Shown here: positions 62,007-64,000 of the stretch, piece after piece
Layout of the letters: every line of letters starts with the position of its first letter
How positions within the stretch are numbered: position 1 is the first letter of the stretch
Source: Palsa-883 sp963847615
GTDB taxonomy: Bacteria; Pseudomonadota; Alphaproteobacteria; Acetobacterales; Acetobacteraceae
Assembly: GCA_963847615.1 (NCBI GenBank)
Contig: CAWKAN010000017.1
Location: forward strand, 124,001-188,000
Direction: 5' to 3'
Length of the DNA stretch: 64,000 bases
The notes under the pieces: model-generated
Told to the model about the DNA's origin: nothing
Databases searched by the model: none
Seen by the model: only the letters and a program-made list of their open reading frames with translations
Translations under genes and position numbers: made by a program

Positions 62007-62438
62007 TTATTGCGGACCCGGTTTGGGTCCGGCGGCGACCGGTACCACCACCGGCGCCGGCTTTTCGGCGTCCTTGTATTCGGGTGCCGCCTTGATCTCG
62101 TCCGGCGTCAGCGCCAGCGTGATGGCGTGTGCGCGCTCGCCCGGGGCGAAGTGCAGCGCGCCCCAGTGCACCGCGATCTTGCGGTTGCCGACGCCCATGA
62201 AGCCGCCGAAGTCGAGCACCGCGGCCACCGGCCGGCCGTCGGCGTCCACCAGAACGTCGATCAGGCGCGCGATCTCCTTGCCGTCCGGGCCGACCACGCC
62301 ATGGCCGAGCACCGCCATCGCCTGGCTGGGTGGAACGGTCGTCAGCGTGACGGTGGGCGGCAGCTTCGACGCGGCCGGCGGCCCGGCCGCCGTCAGCAGC
62401 AGCAGCGAAACGATCGGCGGCATGCGGGGGAGTGCCAC
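62007..62438 (-). CDS. PRC-barrel domain protein, exported
   Basis: 143 residues. Signal peptide (PPIVSLLLLTAAGPPAAS) and a PRC-barrel-like core: GHGVVGPDGKEIARLIDVLV, DADGRPVAAVLDFGGFMGVG, NRKIAVHWGALHF. Pro-rich tail. Such small exported PRC-barrel proteins are common in alphaproteobacteria; role unknown. It lies between the MFS and EamA genes on the same strand with very short gaps. Confidence 0.75.
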   Translation of the reverse strand: MALPRMPPIVSLLLLTAAGPPAASKLPPTVTLTTVPPSQAMAVLGHGVVGPDGKEIARLIDVLVDADGRPVAAVLDFGGFMGVGNRKIAVHWGALHFAPGERAHAITLALTPDEIKAAPEYKDAEKPAPVVVPVAAGPKPGPQ

Positions 62439-62445
62439 GTTGCGC

Positions 62446-63384
62446 CTAAACCCACCGTGGCCGGAACGAGGCCAGCACGATCCCCGCCGCGATCAGCGCG
62501 ATGCCGACCGCGTGGTACAGGTGGAACCGCTCGCCCAGGAACAGCACCGCCAGCAGGGAGCCGAACACCGGCATCAGGTGCATCGACTGCCCGGCACGCG
62601 CCGCGCCGATCAGCTCGATGCCGCGGTTGAAGAACAGGTAGGCGATGAAGGACGGGAACACGGCGATGTAGGCCAGCGCGCTGAAGGCCTGCCAGTCCGG
62701 GGTGATCCGCGCGCCGGCGGCGTGCTCCCACAGGAAGCACGGCAGGATCATGCACGAGCCCAGCCCCATCGTCGCCACCAGGAAGCTCATCGGATGCGCC
62801 TTGGGACGGTGGCGGAACATCGCCGCGTAGCTGCCGTAGATCGCCATCCCGCCCAGCACCCACAAATCGCCGGGATTGACCGACAGGCGCAGCAGCACCG
62901 CGAGCGAGCCCTGCCCGGCGATCGCCGCCACGCCGGCGAGCGAGACCAGCACGCCGGCCGCCTGTGCCAGGCTGGGACGGTCGCGGAACAACGCATAGGC
63001 CCAGAGCAGGATCACCAGCGGCATCGCCGACTGCAGCAGCAGCACGTTCAGCGCGGTGGTCTCGGTCAGGCCGATATAGGACATCGTGTTGTAGCTGGCG
63101 ATGCCGGTCGCCGACAGCAGCAGCATCAGCGGCCACTGGCGCAGCAGCACCGGCCAGTCGCGCCGCAGATGCGGCCAGGCGAAGCCGAGGCCGATCGCGA
63201 ACGCGCCGGTCCAGCGGATATAGGCCAGCGCCACCGGCGGCACCACGCCGACGACGCCGCGGCCCAGCACGATGTTGCCGGCCCAGAACAGATTGGCCAG
63301 CACCAGCAGCGACCAGGCCGATGACCACAGATCGACCGCCGGCCGGCGCAGCGCCAGCGCAACCGGTTGCGGGTTCGTGCTCAA
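62446..63384 (-). CDS. EamA/DMT-family transporter
   Basis: 312 residues from a TTG at 63384 that overlaps the TGA of the gamma-glutamyltransferase gene (TTGA), which suggests coupling. Ten hydrophobic segments in two EamA halves (WSLLVLANLFWAGNIVLGRG, TALNVLLLQSAMPLVILLWA; MAIYGSYAAMFRHRPKAHPM, MHLMPVFGSLLAVLFLGERF). Probably exports or imports a small metabolite or amino acid. Confidence 0.85.
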   Translation of the reverse strand: MSTNPQPVALALRRPAVDLWSSAWSLLVLANLFWAGNIVLGRGVVGVVPPVALAYIRWTGAFAIGLGFAWPHLRRDWPVLLRQWPLMLLLSATGIASYNTMSYIGLTETTALNVLLLQSAMPLVILLWAYALFRDRPSLAQAAGVLVSLAGVAAIAGQGSLAVLLRLSVNPGDLWVLGGMAIYGSYAAMFRHRPKAHPMSFLVATMGLGSCMILPCFLWEHAAGARITPDWQAFSALAYIAVFPSFIAYLFFNRGIELIGAARAGQSMHLMPVFGSLLAVLFLGERFHLYHAVGIALIAAGIVLASFRPRWV

Positions 63385-64000
63385 TAGGCGCCGGCCCAGC
63401 CGTCGCGCCGCGGATCGGAGCCGGCCATGCGCACGCCGTTGTCCAGCACCCGGATCGCTTGCACGCTGCACGGGCCCTCCAGCGGCCCGACGCGGTGCAG
63501 CCGGTGGCCGAGCCGTTCCAGGCCCGCAAGAACCTCGTCGCCGAAGCCGGGCTCGATGGTCAGCCGGCCGTCGCCGTCATGCGGCCAGTTGGCGCCCTGG
63601 CCGGCCTGGCTGGAGGTCCAGCGCGGCGACTCCAGCGCGCCTTGCGGATCGGCGCCGAGGTCCAGCATCGCCGTCAGCACCTGCAAATTCACCTGCACCT
63701 GGTTGTCGGCGCCGGGCGTGCCCTCGACCGCCCACAGCCGGTCGTCCTTGAACACCATCGGCGCGTTCATCGTGTGGCGCACGCGCTTGCCGGGCACCAG
63801 CCGGTTGGCGTGGCCCGGCGCCAGGTGCCAATAGGCCATGCGGTTGTTCAGCAGCACGCCGGTGTCGCCCGCGGTGACGCCGGAGCCGAACGCGGAATTG
63901 AGGCTCTGGATGCCGGACACCGCGTTGCCCTGCGCATCGACGACGGCGAAATAGGTGGTCTCGCCGGTCGCCGCCTCGGGTTCGGCCAGCGGCAGTTCGG
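63381..64000 (-). CDS. ggt: Gamma-glutamyltransferase family, C-terminal part (cut by window edge)
   Basis: 206 residues visible, open at the right edge. TGETTYFAVVDAQGNAVSGI carries the autoprocessing/nucleophile Thr; QSLNSAFGSGV, NAPMVFKDDRLWAVEGTPGA and GPCSVQAIRVLDNGVRMAGS follow. The end DPRRDGWAGAY is typical of this family's small subunit. It hydrolyses or transfers gamma-glutamyl groups, usually in the periplasm; the signal peptide would lie outside. Confidence 0.85.
   Translation of the reverse strand, partial: ELPLAEPEAATGETTYFAVVDAQGNAVSGIQSLNSAFGSGVTAGDTGVLLNNRMAYWHLAPGHANRLVPGKRVRHTMNAPMVFKDDRLWAVEGTPGADNQVQVNLQVLTAMLDLGADPQGALESPRWTSSQAGQGANWPHDGDGRLTIEPGFGDEVLAGLERLGHRLHRVGPLEGPCSVQAIRVLDNGVRMAGSDPRRDGWAGAY

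Noticed and set aside
60738..62630. + strand frame of 630 codons opposite the MFS gene
   Set aside because: Gln/Arg-rich shadow; the minus strand encodes a full 12-segment transporter.

Overview
The window is a very GC-rich stretch of a Gram-negative alphaproteobacterial chromosome. It has TonB/TonB-dependent receptor genes, an mprF-acvB-type pair, class II ribonucleotide reductase, N-type ATPase, and abundant Uma2, BrnTA and palindromic repeat content. My best guess is Rhodospirillales, probably Acetobacteraceae; this is inference from gene content and codon style, not from a marker gene. No rRNA or tRNA gene was seen.

1-7.5 kb: acvB/virJ-like gene (cut by the window edge), mprF, a PrpF-family isomerase, metY, a YkgJ-like Cys-cluster protein and a DsbA/FrnE-like oxidoreductase. 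7.5-20.5 kb looks like a low-oxygen island. Perfect or near-perfect FNR/FixK-type boxes (TTGAY-N4-RTCAA) stand in front of (i) yidB-like/hpf/nrdJ, (ii) a CBS-domain gene followed by a complete N-type ATPase operon in the order atpD-C-Q-R-B-E-F-A-G, and (iii) an unrecognised 181-residue protein. A fourth box at 40.6 kb precedes a chorismatase-like Rid-fold protein and two 2OG-Fe(II) oxygenases.

20.5-34.6 kb: a frameshifted Zn-amidohydrolase, a divergent tonB/TonB-dependent receptor pair sharing a Zur-like palindrome (the receptor has a premature stop), an HGGxSTG-domain gene carrying a spaced 20-bp repeat array, a dehydrogenase/M81 peptidase pair, a Tat-exported beta-carbonic anhydrase, a KDPG aldolase/sugar kinase pair, a cupin and a CNNM/CBS membrane protein. 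34.6-43.7 kb is repeat-rich and holds a 178-bp MITE-like element, a Uma2 gene, a large STAND-type NTPase with near-identical TPRs, and the FNR-box operon.

43.7-52.7 kb: an SNF2 helicase carrying an in-frame repeat insertion, a SWIM zinc-finger partner, a decayed GxxExxY gene lying between 56-bp inverted repeats, an alpha/beta hydrolase, a frameshifted Uma2 gene, palindromic intergenic elements, an IS701-like remnant and a brnT-brnA module. 52.7-64 kb: an NHL-propeller protein, a DUF1800(frameshifted)-DUF1501 pair, a stand-alone EF-G, an SDR, an MFS transporter, a PRC-barrel protein, an EamA transporter and a gamma-glutamyltransferase (cut by the edge).

Two cross-cutting features stand out. 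One is the density of large palindromic intergenic elements; two of them contain ~120-bp (near-)perfect hairpins whose arms differ between copies while pairing is kept. The other is several single-base frameshifts in otherwise normal genes, which are either real decay or assembly indels.
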